64,000 bases of DNA from Isoetes taiwanensis. Lineage: Eukaryota > Streptophyta > Lycopodiopsida > Isoetales > Isoetaceae. The position numbers were made by a program, and so were the translations under genes. Shown here piece after piece: positions 12,881-24,259 of this stretch (position 1 is the stretch's first letter; the number at the start of each line of letters is the position of its first letter). The DNA is taken from the NCBI GenBank assembly GCA_021234155.1, contig JAJEKV010000008.1, forward strand, positions 1,004,508 to 1,068,507, written 5' to 3'. A model generated the notes under the pieces. That model was not told the DNA's origin, ran no database searches, and worked only from the letters and a program-made list of their open reading frames with translations.

Positions 12881-13753
12881 TCACTGTATATATATATAAG
12901 AAAAAAAAAAGAAAAAAAGAAAAAAAGAAAAAGAAAAAGAAAAAAAAGAAAAAGAAAAAGAAAAAAAGAAAAAAAAAAAAAAAAAAGAAAAAGAAAAAAA
13001 AAAAAAAAAAAAAGAAAAAGAAAAAAGAAAAAAAAAAAAAAAAAAGAAAAAAGAAAAAAAAGAAAAAGAAAAAGAAAAAAGAAAAAAAAAAAAGAAAAAG
13101 AAAAAAGAAAAAAAAAAAAAGAAAAAAGAAAAAGAAAAAAGAAAAAAAGAAAAAGAAAAAAGAAAAAAGAAAAAAGAAAAAAAGAAAAAAGAAAAGTAAG
13201 ATCCAATTTCATAATCAAGGGCGCAATTAATTTACCCTTTTCAAAGTCAAAGAACGTAAAAGCTCAACATACATTGCAATCGTTGGGGTGCATAATTTTA
13301 CTTTTATGAAGTCACGTATCAAGGGCAGAGATTACTCTAAGGCAATATTCTCTAGGGGCTCACAAAGATATAAGTCCGATGTTATATGCAATCATTATAC
13401 CATATATAGCAAATGTAAGGATGCTCCTTTTACAAATACAATGTGAACATGCTCAATATAGGAGCAATTATGATTTGCACATATGCATTTGATAACTTGC
13501 ATTTTGAAAATATAACTACTTTTAATTTTAAGCATTTTAATACAATCAATCCTTTATCATCAGAATAACCCTATTGCACCCCTATAGTTTCAATCCATAA
13601 GAACGAATGCCATCACCATTAATCTCCAACTTCAGTACTATTAGTCCTTCAACATTACACCATCATACTACGCAAACAAAGACAACACAACTACGAAACA
13701 ACCACTCCTGCAAATCAGTACTAAAGCCCGGCAACGCCGGGCACTATAACTAG
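12881..13753 (+). mobile_element. Probable non-autonomous Helitron
   Basis: The 3' end has the textbook Helitron form: a GC hairpin, GCCCGGC-AAC-GCCGGGC (13726-13742), then 7 nt, then CTAG (13750-13753) and a host T. A matching 5' end is the TC at 12881 in GCA|TCACTGTATATATATA, preceded by A, giving the A|T insertion site Helitrons use. The element would be 873 bp, encodes nothing recognisable, and holds a 300-bp A/G tract. The 3' end is the firm part; the 5' end is a best guess. Confidence 0.55.
12897..13197. repeat. Polypurine (GAAAAA)n-like tract, about 300 bp
   Basis: One strand is purine-only apart from the edges: runs of 3-20 A separated by single G. It creates a false Lys/Arg/Glu-rich frame on the plus strand and a Phe/Leu-rich one on the minus strand. 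Confidence 0.95.
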
Positions 13754-15970
13754 TATTAGTTAAGTTATAATTGTTGTTCGTGTAGGCTTCAGCAAAACAT
13801 AGAAAGGGCACGCCACAAAAGAATGTCATGTTCACTTGTAGCTTTCAAGAAATCTTTTGCTTCTTTGAAGCAGCTTGCATAGTCCTAAAAAGACCACTAT
13901 TTGAAAATCACAACGAGCATAATACTCTTGAGTGATACTAAATTATCTTAGGCCTTCATCAACCATGCCTACATGATCAAATGCTATAAGGATACCACAG
14001 AAGGCAATATAGTATGCTCTAATGTACTACATTGCAAAACTTCAAAGCATTTCAATACCCATGGCTTCATCAAGTTGTGCATCCGGCACTTGGATTTTAT
14101 ACTTTGTGTTCGCATCAAGTAGCAAATATTTTTTGCAAACATTTTTTGAAGTTTTACATCTCGTATACATGGCATTCTCCAAAAGTTGGCAAGTTGTATT
14201 CCACTGTCAGTTAACTATTTTAGAATCTATAGTTGCACATGCATTTAGGATGCATTATGATTGTATTGGTTTTTATACACTCGCGCTGCAAGATCTCAAA
14301 GCATGACAACTTGGGCATAGTCTCCACCTTTGCATCCCATATTATTTGTCCGCAGTATGGCAATTTCCAAAAGACCCTACATGTCTCTCCACAAGTGTAC
14401 TTTCTATGATAGCATCAAAATGCAATTCATTTGCAACTATCTGTTCAGCTTCCAACTCTATGCTTACTCGTGCTTTCTTTAACTTTGCTTTCTTAAGACG
14501 GCTATCACATCTGGCACTATACCATCATTTTTTTAAATATATTTCATAACAGTACAAGAATTTGACATCGGCGTGCACCAAAAACTGTACTTTGCAAGCG
14601 CTCAAGGCTAAAAATAAAGATTTGATGCTGGGAATTTGTAAAAGATGTAAATATCAACCTAATAAACATGTGTATGTCCCTTTAATTCTAAATAGTCTAC
14701 GATTATTTTTTGATCTGATTCGATGATAGCGGTGTATTAGAAATGTTAAGATCTCTAATGTTAAGGGAATACATGAGCTATTAAACTATGCTCCTCTAGT
14801 TTGATGATACTAAATTTGTAGTTATGGACAAATTGTAAAAAGTGAATAGATTTTTGTTAGCGCAATACCTCTAGATGATCTTAACTCTGCTTAAGTACAA
14901 TGCATCTGTATGAACAATAGATGCGTTGGATGAGCTTCAGGATTAAAAGTTCGAGGAAATGGATTTGCAAATGTTTGATGTCTTCAAATTTTTGACTAGT
15001 TATGCATAGGAGATACTGTATTGATGGATAGCAATTGTCCAGTCAAAAAAGTGGTGAATTTAATCAATTTATGAAAAGGAGATTTGCGAATACATCAACT
15101 TACGAAAATATATACATGGCATTGCTAACCACTCCATTTTGCAACACTCAGCAGGGTGCTGCAAATGTTGTCTTATCCCATTTTTGTAGCAGAATCATTA
15201 TCAGATTCTTGTCTCAGCCTCAACACATGTTTTAGACACTTTGAATTGCTCCAAATCATCAAATTTCCTTTCAGAAAATAAATCCATATTTCTCTTGAGT
15301 AATCATCAACTTAAAGCAAGAAATACTTTGAACATTACCGGCTATAGCTATGCCAAAGTGCTTATTCTCCACTAGCTATGATTACATTACCTTATAGAGA
15401 TTGCTTTCAAAGTGATTCCATGCATTTACCCCCTTTTCTTATAAAGGTAACATGGGCTTGCTCTATTTCTATAGATACGGAATCTGATCCTTTTAAGTTT
15501 CAATATTGGAGCTCTCAAGCAGGTCATGTAGTTTTGCCTTTTTGCTCTCTCTTTGCACAAAACACATGCAGACTATAATATCTAGCATAATAACAGGGGG
15601 TTTCCCTTGTATTTTTGTACCTTTTTCCCTATGGTTTTCATATGATTGTTTGTCGTATTTCATGAGATATACCAATGCGTATATCTAGAGTGCGCATACG
15701 CTCTAATAAATTTTCATCATATTTTTCAATGGTTAACCCCTTGAACATGCAATGTTTTGATATTTTAGGGCTTTCTACTTCTATATTCCTGTTTCTTTTA
15801 CATGCAAGGATATCGAGGACTTTTTGTTGCTATCAGTGAAGAAGCGGCCGCGTCCAGAAGCAGCAGTTCTTTGCTAGATATTTACGGCCATAGCTGCAGG
15901 GGGTTGCTTCCCCTGTTTTTTTTTTTTGTGAGCGCAGGTGTGCAGACGGCCATGTAGGGCCTACAGCAAA
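13754..15970. other. AT-rich non-coding stretch, no gene seen
   Basis: Only short unrelated frames are present. I searched for upstream transmembrane exons of the MSL channel, expected on the plus strand here, and did not find them. Confidence 0.4.
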
Positions 15971-15972
15971 TT

Positions 15973-16301
15973 ATGGCTTCTCCAGAAAATTGCTGCTCAT
16001 CCTTTCCTTCAATGGCAAGCTCAAATCCGACAATGGACTCCATTATTTCAACCAGATCAGGATCAGAAGGAAGATTTGGCAGAATCAAAGTAAAGAATTG
16101 CAGATATGGTGTTTAAATTACGGGGGCAAACAGAGCGGATTTCATTCTGCACCTCCAATGATTTGCCTTTGCATTTGTTTTACAAACAACGGTGTAGACT
16201 TTGTTATGGCGTCTTTTCTGAAAAGGCATCTATTCTGACGTTTTTCCCATCTTTCCTTCAAAAGTTTGTGAGGCAAAGGGTTATAACCAAAAACTTTCCA
16301 G
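15973..16301 (+). other. Possible N-terminal (transit-peptide-like) exon of the MSL gene
   Basis: An ATG at 15973 opens a Ser/Pro/Thr-rich stretch (MASPENCCSSFPSMASSNP, then TMDSIISTRSGSEGRFGRIK) that ends at a stop near 16109. A neighbouring frame continues with LRGQTERISFCTSNDLPLHL. Ser-rich, acid-poor N-termini suit plastid transit peptides, which MSL2/3 channels carry. However, the frame slips once, the transmembrane exons expected before 16302 are absent, and I cannot match the sequence directly. The link to the next feature rests on adjacency only. Confidence 0.25.
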
Positions 16302-16451
16302 GTGCAAACAAAATTCATTGGCAATGCCATTCACATATCAATTTGGTTGGCAGGGGTCTGCCTATTCATGGAGCTACTAGGTTTTTGTACTCAAAAAATA
16401 GTAACAGCAGGAGGATTGGGAACTATTCTTTTGAGCTTAGCAGGACGTGAG
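16302..16451 (+). CDS. Exon of an MscS-like mechanosensitive channel (MSL2/3 type)
   Basis: A 150-nt exon (50 codons, phase 0 at both ends) is bounded by TTTCCAG|GTG and GAG|GTACTT. It reads NAIHISIWLAGVCLFMELLG, then FCTQKIVTAGGLGTILLSLA and GRE. This closely fits the last transmembrane helix and pore-lining segment of plant organelle MSL channels (Arabidopsis MSL2/MSL3), where ELLGFSTQK, TAGGLGT and LAGRE are conserved. Those proteins sit in the plastid envelope and release osmotic pressure. The next conserved segments (the beta domain with HATRPF and NEW, then the cytoplasmic domain) were not found downstream, nor the earlier helices upstream. This may be a gene fragment, or the other exons may lie beyond inserted DNA. 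Confidence 0.7.
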
Positions 16452-18035
16452 GTACTTCTTGTTTGTTGTAGCTTTCTTTCTGTTTGAAATATTATTGATA
16501 CGAAGAGCATAAGTTAGACCTGACATATAATTTGTGCAATCCTTACCTTGTGGCAGCATGGAGCATGCAAAATAGAAGGTTGGATTTGAAATTGCCTTTG
16601 CATGGGCCTTCGCTTTCTGCTTTTACACAATCACTCTGGTGAATTTATGGAAGCGGTGAAAAAGGATTGAAGACAGCAGAAAGTGGTTTCAGATTTGGTC
16701 TAATATCTAAGGTGACCCCGGAAGCTCAAAAGCTTCTGATACCCTGGAGATAAATCTCTTCTGTAAGTATCCAATATCTAGTATCCATGATGTGGGTGTG
16801 AGGCTCAAAAGCAAGGTGCCAGAACCGTCTTCAGAGTGTTGTGGACTGAAGTTTTATAGGCGGACTTCTCTAGCCGGAATTTGTGAGATGCAACAATCAT
16901 TTATTACAATTGGCCAGTACTTACGATCAGGTAGCCATAAACCATTAACAAAATTACTGTTCTTCCATTAGCTTGGCCAGTCTCTAGTCTCTGAGGTACT
17001 AAAAATGAATCCAGGTGGAATTTTATTCAGCAATGGGCCAGGCGATTAGTACTAGCATATTGTTATTTGATTGTTGTTGGATTGGGATTCACAGCTCTAC
17101 AATTCCATTTACAATTCCATTTATTTATTGGCAACATATGCAATTTACTAATCCTATTTCCTCTGAATTTTTTGCAGCAACAAGTTCTGAAGAAACAACA
17201 AGTTCTAAAGGAGATGGTACTGCATTTTCTTCTATGCAAAGCTGAATATGTATGCTTGTGTGCTCCCATGAACTTTTAGTTAGAGCTTTTCTGCCTGCTA
17301 TTTTGCAGCATCATTAACTAGTTTTTCCTTATTTCAATGTAGGAGCAGCAGCACTGGCACTTGTAACGTAAGCTTTTGCGATGCACGCTCCCAGTCTAGG
17401 ACTTCTCTAAATAGGGCTATCGCCCTTCTATAGCTGGCCCTTCTATCTTCACAAAGCAGAAGCCTTTTGCCCATTTTTGGCGTCAAAACCTTCATACAGA
17501 CCGTTTATAAGTGTCATTGCATGTTGTACTGTATCTTTATACGGTTTCAAGGTAGGTCAATGTTGAACATAGTAGCTTTAATAAAAGAGTGTTTAATAAA
17601 AGAGTGTTCTATAGACAAAGTTTATTGGCTTTACTTTTAGAGGATATGGCGGTACTCGAACAAAAAATGTTGATGTTGTATGATGTGCTTGAGGATATCT
17701 GCTCCATGATGTTTACATGCGTGTTCCTTTATGTATGTGTTTTGATTCTCTTGAGCCGTGCAATCAAAACACATATGATATTGTCATGCTTATCGATTCA
17801 TTACATGAGGCAAGAATAACCATGAGAGCCTTGACAGAAAGGCAGCATGTCAAGACTTTATGGATAACGTATGCTTCTATAGTTTTGCACGAATGCGGCT
17901 AGTTTTGCACGAATGCGGCTTGAGTAGCTTCCGCCAGGCTTGCTGTTTCTAATATCTCGCAAAGTATCTATTTCATTTGCTATTTTTCATCAACTCATCC
18001 AAGTGTTATGAAAAATGTTTGTTTTTGGCCCCGAA
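16452..18035. other. Non-coding stretch with two weak exon candidates
   Basis: At about 17178-17220 a segment after TTTTTTGCAG reads ATSSEETTSSKGD and stops at a GTACTG donor. At about 17343-17369 a 27-nt segment between TGTAG and GTAAGC reads GAAALALVT. Together they would give a short acidic/Ser-rich then Ala-rich peptide, which I do not recognise. Short tandem duplications lie at 17577-17610 (TTTAATAAAAGAGTGT twice) and 17883-17922 (AGTTTTGCACGAATGCGGCT twice). Nothing else is supported. Confidence 0.3.
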
Positions 18036-18039
18036 GGGG

Positions 18040-18385
18040 CAAAATTTTTTTTAACCTATAACACAAACCATTACATTATACGCCTTAAAATTAAATTCCC
18101 CCTTAAACCCCCTTTTGTTTGGGTGCATATTCACACGGGGGGTGACGTAGGGCAGCGAGAGCCCAAGTAATTATGTTTGGCACGTACAAAATCAACACCA
18201 TATAGTATATTACTTGAAATCTTATAGTATTTTGCAAATCTTGTTATATAGTATAGCAAATTCTATATATCCATATCCCACAAACGAGGAACTTTGTGTA
18301 CGGTGTAGATTAAGGAATAAGGGGTGAATATGCCTATCCAATGACTCTGGTTGCGGAGTCACCCCTGTTGAATATGCACCCAAAC
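18040..18385 (-). repeat. Dispersed repeat R2, copy 1, with terminal inverted repeats
   Basis: 18117-18146 (GTTTGGGTGCATATTCAC...GGTGAC) and 18358-18385 are inverted copies of each other, framing a 269-bp MITE-like unit. The reverse complement of 18040-18330 matches 30822-31090, including sequence outside the inverted repeat (TTTAAGGGGGA, AATGGTTTGTGTTA). The repeat family is therefore larger than the 269-bp unit. A GGCCCCGAAGGGGC hairpin lies just outside at about 18030. No target duplication could be fixed. Confidence 0.6.
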
Positions 18386-20059
18386 ATATTCAAAGTAGAC
18401 ACTTGTAAAGCGCATTGCTTAAGTTGTTCCCCCGCTTCTTCGCATCGAAGTTAAAATTGTAAACTCTTGATCATCTGAGAAAAGGGGATCCCCATAAGGG
18501 CATTAATCACAATGGTAAATAAAAACACCGACAGAATTTAGGCAAATACCTTTGCATTTCTCTCTGTGACTTCTATGGTTGAAGCTTCGGCATATTGCAT
18601 CTCTCGCTTCTTCGACTTACTTGTTAAATCCAAAGACTATCTTGTACATGAAAGATAAAAATATGAACACTTTTCATCAATTGATATTTGCATACCCTTC
18701 TACTCACAAAATATGTCCACCAAGGCCTCTCGCGACTTGGTCTTTGCGTGGCTAACCGGCTATGATTCCAAGAATCGCATAGCTCTCTCATATTAGGACC
18801 GGAGGGAATTGGTTCCCATGGTCGCTGACATTACAAAGGGGGAAGCCGGAGCAATGATTGGATGAAATCGCACCCGGGCAAGTCTCTGGGAGGGGGGGAA
18901 GGGCTTAGCCCCGAAGTTCTGCCAGCCACCTTTAGCCTAATACTCCATAAAGGACTTTCCGTGATAAAATGCGTAAACGCTTTTGCTGATACCGGGTATT
19001 AACTTCAGGACGAAAAAGAAAAGAAAAAAAGAGAGTAACATAATTGAAGGGAGAGTTCCAGCTATGGAGGCAAAAGAGGGAGTATTATCTCTAGCAATAG
19101 CTTAACATTGCAGTCATCTCCGAAGACCGCAGATCGGGCGTTGAGAAGTTCGAAACTAACAATAAAGCAAAGCGGGCAAAAGCATCTTGCATATGTACAT
19201 GGATTTCAAAGCTTTCCGGCCAAGTAAAAAAGCGTGAAAGCCAGAGCTACTTCTTCAGATGCCACACCACGAAAGCCCATCCATGATAGGGTCTCAAATC
19301 TTTGCAAACATAGAATACTCGTTTTGCTCTTTCTTCATCAACATGGCTGGATATTTTAGTATTCACTCCTTCCCTTTTTGCCAATGTTTTTCTGAGCACT
19401 ACCCACGCCCTGCTTGATTTTTTGATCTAGGAAATGCTATAGAACAAACCCAATTATATGCAATTTGATCAATCCCAAACAACTTAACGAGTCTCTTCTC
19501 CATTGTCGGTCTTGAAGCGCTCCAAGAACAGGTCGACCATGATATTCTCGATTGTCTAGGTCTTATTTAATCTTGTCATAATGAGTGTTTGACCATTAGT
19601 TTAGCTTGTTCCTGAAACCAAAGTCTAAAACCACAACTCAATCCATCCACAATGCAAAAATTTTCCTAAACAGAATTTCTACAATTAAGAATTAGGGAAA
19701 CAATTTACAGAGCCGATTTCTTCCTTTTTTTATACAAAATCTTGATCTAACAAACCTCTTTCTTCGAATTTGTAGCCTAATGAGCCGACATTTTTTGCAA
19801 AAGTGATAGAATGGAGCCCTAACATATTGATAGAGATGCATCCGGACAGTCCGGGTGGGGAATCCAAGCAAAGAAACCCATGCAAAGAAAATCATCCAGC
19901 TTGTTTCTTCCATAACTAAAGTAGAGTGGCTATAGAAAATCGTATGTTTTGTAGCCACGACACTTGTTTGCCTGAAAACACTTCCGGTTCCAAATGTAAT
20001 TTTTTTTGGATTTTTTTTTCTTCTAGTAATCATATATATTGGAAGATAAGGTGACAACC
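18386..20059. other. Unassigned stretch of different texture; possible organelle-derived DNA
   Basis: About 18700-19340 is less AT-rich than its surroundings and has the mixed texture of plant mitochondrial intergenic DNA. I recognise no gene in it. A 121-codon minus-strand frame at 19692-20057 (basic, Arg-rich) matches nothing I know. It could be a nuclear copy of organelle DNA or another old element. Confidence 0.2.
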
Positions 20060-21192
20060 CTCATCCTGCTGAGCATACCCTACAGTCATTGCTCCCCATG
20101 ATGTCACATCTCGCTTGATAAATGCCTCCTCCAAGCTCTCACATTTGGCATACATAGTGTGGCAAAACTACCACATGGCGGTTGTCTAGTTTGAAAGAGC
20201 TTCTTATGGATGCCCACGCACCTTCACGCCAAGTGAAAATTGATTTCATTAGTGTATAAGAGGGCAAGATATATATTGCACCCTATATCACAACATCTCT
20301 GATAATAATTAGCTTAATATAAAGTTCAACAAAATAACCTTAGTTGTTGACTTAATTCCGAAAAAGCCCTTCATATTTTTGAAATTCCTAAGATGCCCTT
20401 AATTCTTAAGTATTTACCCAAATAGCCCTTTGTATTTAAAAAATTATCAAAACGCACATTCTTACGCACATTTTTACAATAGTTTTTAAATAGATGGTCA
20501 TTTTCAAGGGGAAGTGTTTCTTACAGATGAGAATAACTTGAAACATAAATTTTAGAACATCACATTATGACAAAAATATGCAACGAAAATGGCAAAAGTA
20601 GGATTTGTGCAACCTGGATGGGGATAAAGCTTTGGATGTTGTCGTGAAAAAAGAATAGCAACAACATCATGTCCACAAGGCAATCCTAACATTTGCCACT
20701 CCAATTTAGACTCAACATTTGGGGTAATATTATTTAAAAGACGAAGGGCATTTTAGGAATTTTAAAAATACTAATTGCTTTTTGGGAAAGGTTATTTTGG
20801 TACATTTCCCAAAAAAAAGTATATCTTTACTAAAATTTCATAGTGGAGATATTTTTCTGGTAGGCTGGAACCGAAACAAACACCTGATTGTGAACTTGTC
20901 TTATCCATGTAAGGCCTAAAAAAAGGCATGTGTACTAAAATCTCAGAGTGGAGATATTTTCCTCGTAGAACCGAAACATCTGAGAATTTGTGACGTTGTC
21001 TTATCCATTCAAGGCCTGGCATTGTATGACATTCCCAAACTTAGAATGAGCTTCAATAATTTAGTATCAAATATACTCGCCAATTTCCAAATATACTCAC
21101 TTGGATTCAAGACCTTGCCAATTACCAAAATTGGACGGGCAAGTTATCTCTGTGTGTTTTGTACACCAAATGATAAGCAATGTCTTTGGGCA
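20060..21192. repeat. Dispersed repeat R1, copy B
   Basis: Direct copy of 391-1591, mostly with point differences. It lacks about 80-100 bp of the interior of the nested foldback element, including the start of that element's right arm. It ends 1.2 kb upstream of the PPR reading frame. Confidence 0.8.
20321..20808. mobile_element. Foldback/MITE-like element inside R1 copy B
   Basis: Left arm 20321-20428 and right arm about 20717-20808 are the counterparts of the arms at 643-749 and 1118-1210. The loop and the inner edge of the right arm are shortened by a deletion relative to copy A. Confidence 0.6.
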
Positions 21193-21745
21193 ATGCCTTA
21201 TCTTCTGATTAGTTTCTTCTATAACCATCCTATATTTTCCATAATTCTGGTCGGCTTGCGGAAATTAGAATACAGAATTTTGCTTAACTATAATGGGGCT
21301 GGAACAGAATGAAGAGATGATAAAACGGGTACCTGCGGAAGATGGCAATGCATTTAGTGATGATATTGACAAATGTTGGATGGGGGTCACAAAGATTTTA
21401 GCCATTTCCCTTCTTGTTTGGGTCGTTAACGGAAGCCATCACTGGAAGCTTGATATTATGGCCAGACGAAGATCCGAAACACACCAGGTGAGATTGTTTC
21501 TGCAATTTCATATCATACTGAATAAAGGGCCATAGTTTTAGACTCAAAATCTTTCCAGACATGAGTGTTTTGTTTACTATTTGCTCTGTTATTCCTGTTT
21601 CCGAGACTTGGCAAGCTGGAGGTTTGTGCCAAGACATCTGCCTAAACTCAAACAGTATAAGAAAAAGTTGAGCAATTTGCTGAAGCACTCCGGATCCCAA
21701 AGCTTTGGACGAGGGACATAATCATACACAATCCAAGGCTTTTGG

Positions 21746-24259
21746 ATGTCTTTTACAAAATGCATGAACATGCAAGCCTTTCAGAGGGGGAAAAGGATTC
21801 ACTGCTGCATCATCAGAACTAATCTCAGTCTTAGCATCTTTCTAGAAAATACCCTGGTCACCATGTACAGTAAGTTGGGAGATTATGTACATCTGCTGCT
21901 GGTATTTGAGAGAATGGTTAAAAAGAAATGTATGCACCTGGACTATGTTAATTGTTTGGTACACCCAAAACAGGCCACGACAAGGAAGTTGTGCATCTTT
22001 TCCAGCTTATGCAAGCAGAAGGCTTGAAGCCAAGCAGTATCACGATTGTCAATCTCCTGTTTGCTTTGCACCAATGCAGCAATTATAGAACATGCAAAGC
22101 TGGTACATACCCAAGTTTTAAATTCAGGACGAGGTATGGGGTGTTTGTTATGAATGCATTTATTTCCTTTATGCCAAATGTGGAAACATGGAAGATGCCT
22201 CTTATATATTTGACAGGATACGTTCCAGAAACATTGTCTCTTGGAATAACATGATTGTAGGATATATACAGAATAGTCAAGGCTTACAAGCTCTTAAAGT
22301 CTTCAGGCACATGCAACAGCAAGTCATAAAAACTAAATAATATCACGTTTGTGAGTGCTTGGGGCGGTACTATTATGGCAGCCCTAGAGGAAGGGAAAAA
22401 AATACATGCCTCTCTCAAGAAACTTGGATTCGATTCAGATTTATTTGCAGGAAATTCTTTGGTTGACATGTATGCAAAATGTGGATGTCTAACCAGTGCC
22501 CGCCAAGCCTTCAATTGCATGCCTGTGAGAGATATAATTTCATGGAATGTCATTATTGCTGGATATGTTCAACATGGAAATGTTAAGGAAGCAATCAGAC
22601 TCTTCCAATATATGCAACAGGAATGTATTATGCCAAACAGAATCACCTTTATCAATGCTCTAAATGCATGTGCTGACTCAATAGATCTTGAACGAGGTAA
22701 ACGTGTCCATGCTTTCATTGAATTATCTGAGTATGCAACGGACACGTTCGTTGGGAGTACACTTATTTGTATGTATGCAAAATGTAGTTCTATAGGTGAA
22801 GCTTGGAGAATATTTGGGAGATTTGTGATGCATGACGTAGTATCATGGAGTGCAATGGTAGCAGGTTATGTACACAATGGGGATGGAAAGAAAGCCCTTA
22901 ATCTCCTTGTTCAAATGCAAGGGCAAGGGATAAAACCAAATAATGTCACCTTTACAAGTGCTGTGAATGCATGTTCTATTCTTGCATCCTCAGAATGGGG
23001 GAAAGTTGTTCACTCAGGCATCAAGAAATGTGGACATGGTTGTGATGTTTTGGTTGGAAGTGCCCTTATAGACATGTATGCTAAATGTGGAAACATTTAT
23101 GATGCTTACATAGTTTTTCAGGCAATGGACAGATCCGATGTGATTACATGGACGGTAATGATTGCAGGACTTGTCCAGAATGGCCATTGTCAAGGGGCAA
23201 TGGAGCTTTTTAAAGCAATGCGACAAGAAAGAATATATCCAGATCTAATTACATACGTTTGCATGCTCAATGCCTGCAGCAGTATCAGAGCACTGGAGCA
23301 AGGCAAATGCTTACATGCCAAGATCATTATTGATACTAAGTATGAGGAAGATGTCAATGTGGGGTCTGCACTTGTGGACATGTATGGGAAATGTGGTTCA
23401 ATTGATAATGCTTATCACGTGTTTGCAAGGCTGCACACACAAGATCTGGTATTGTGGACGACAGTGATTGCTGGGTATGCTCAACTTGGGGGGGAGCAGG
23501 AGGTTTTCAAATTGTTTCAGAGTATGCAAAATGAAGGAATAAAGCCAAATAAAATAACCCTAGCTATTGTACTTAAGGCATGTGGAAACACGGTTGCGTT
23601 GGATCATGGGAAGCAACTACATGCCTATATCAAAAGTGAGGGTTTGATGTTCAGTTCCACCTTAAGCAATGCATTGATTGATATGTATGCAAAATGTGGG
23701 AGTTTGGAAGATGCTTGCCATGTTTTCAATCAACAGAGATCCAAAACATTGGTAACTTGGTCTTCCATGCTTGCTTGCTATGCTCAGCTAGGAAACGGAG
23801 AAGGGACATTGAGACTTTTTCAAAAAATGCAACAAGAGGGCATCATTCCAGATGGTATTATCTTAGTCAGTGTACTAAGTGCGTGTAATCATGCAGGTTT
23901 ACTAAATGAAGGCTTTCATATATTTTCTTCTTTGTGTCTACACTTCGACGTTGTGTGGGAACCAGATCATTATTGCTGTATGGTTGATCTCCTTGGTCGT
24001 GCAGGTTATATTGATGTGGCAGAGGAGATATTGAATTCCATGCCTTTCCTACTAAACATGGCAATAGGAATGTCTTTGCTGGCTGCTTGCATGGACATGG
24101 TATGATAAGGATTGACTTGTTTGAAAAAATGTATCATCTGAAACTTGTGGGCTTTGGCCGTTAGCTTTCATCTGCTCACATCCTACAACCTATGATCAAG
24201 AACAATATCCTTGCTGAATATGCAAATAAAGACCATGAGGGGAAAGAAAGATTCTATTA
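21746..24259 (+). pseudogene. PLS-class PPR gene, frameshifted at both ends
   Basis: PPR repeats can be followed from about 21746 (MQAFQRGKRIHCCIIRTN, then ENTLVTMYSKLGD) through several frames: VKKNVCTWTMLI near 21915, HLFQLMQAEGLKPSSIT near 21990, FDRIRSRNIVSWNNMIVGYI near 22210. They then enter the long open core at 22351. At least four frame changes occur in about 600 bp, the last a one-base loss near 22335-22341 within a VIK...NNITFVSA block. After the core's stop at 24105 another frame continues with E-domain-like MIRIDLFEKMYHLKL. No E+ or DYW domain follows. The gene is therefore damaged at both ends, unless some slips are assembly errors. Confidence 0.8.
22375..24105 (+). CDS. PPR protein, intact 576-codon core
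   Basis: An open frame of 576 codons from the first in-frame ATG (MAALEEGKKIHASLKKLG); the frame itself is open from 22351. It holds five PLS cycles, marked by MYAKCG-type motifs at residues about 32, 133, 234, 336 and 437, a spacing of 101-102 residues as in P-L-S triplets. W-(N/S/T) cores follow (SWNVIIAGYVQHG, SWSAMVAGYVHNG, TWTVMIAGLVQNG). The end has the start of an E domain (HYCCMVDLLGRAG), cut off by a stop after LLAACMDMV. PLS PPR proteins bind organelle RNA and mostly specify C-to-U editing; without E/DYW this one would need a partner or be inactive. A truncated product is possible but the upstream PPR remnants argue for a pseudogene. Confidence 0.7.
   Translation: MAALEEGKKIHASLKKLGFDSDLFAGNSLVDMYAKCGCLTSARQAFNCMPVRDIISWNVIIAGYVQHGNVKEAIRLFQYMQQECIMPNRITFINALNACADSIDLERGKRVHAFIELSEYATDTFVGSTLICMYAKCSSIGEAWRIFGRFVMHDVVSWSAMVAGYVHNGDGKKALNLLVQMQGQGIKPNNVTFTSAVNACSILASSEWGKVVHSGIKKCGHGCDVLVGSALIDMYAKCGNIYDAYIVFQAMDRSDVITWTVMIAGLVQNGHCQGAMELFKAMRQERIYPDLITYVCMLNACSSIRALEQGKCLHAKIIIDTKYEEDVNVGSALVDMYGKCGSIDNAYHVFARLHTQDLVLWTTVIAGYAQLGGEQEVFKLFQSMQNEGIKPNKITLAIVLKACGNTVALDHGKQLHAYIKSEGLMFSSTLSNALIDMYAKCGSLEDACHVFNQQRSKTLVTWSSMLACYAQLGNGEGTLRLFQKMQQEGIIPDGIILVSVLSACNHAGLLNEGFHIFSSLCLHFDVVWEPDHYCCMVDLLGRAGYIDVAEEILNSMPFLLNMAIGMSLLAACMDMV

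Noticed and set aside
12749-13309. 186-codon Lys/Arg-rich frame
   Set aside because: It is produced by the A/G tract at 12897-13197; the opposite strand gives a Phe/Leu-rich shadow.
15882-16088. 68-codon minus-strand frame that looks protein-like
   Set aside because: It overlaps the possible MSL N-terminal exon in the opposite strand, has no recognisable family and no exon partners.
391-21192. R1 copies as the two LTRs of a 20-kb retrotransposon
   Set aside because: No TG...CA ends, no primer-binding site, no gag/pol between the copies, and the interior holds unrelated elements.
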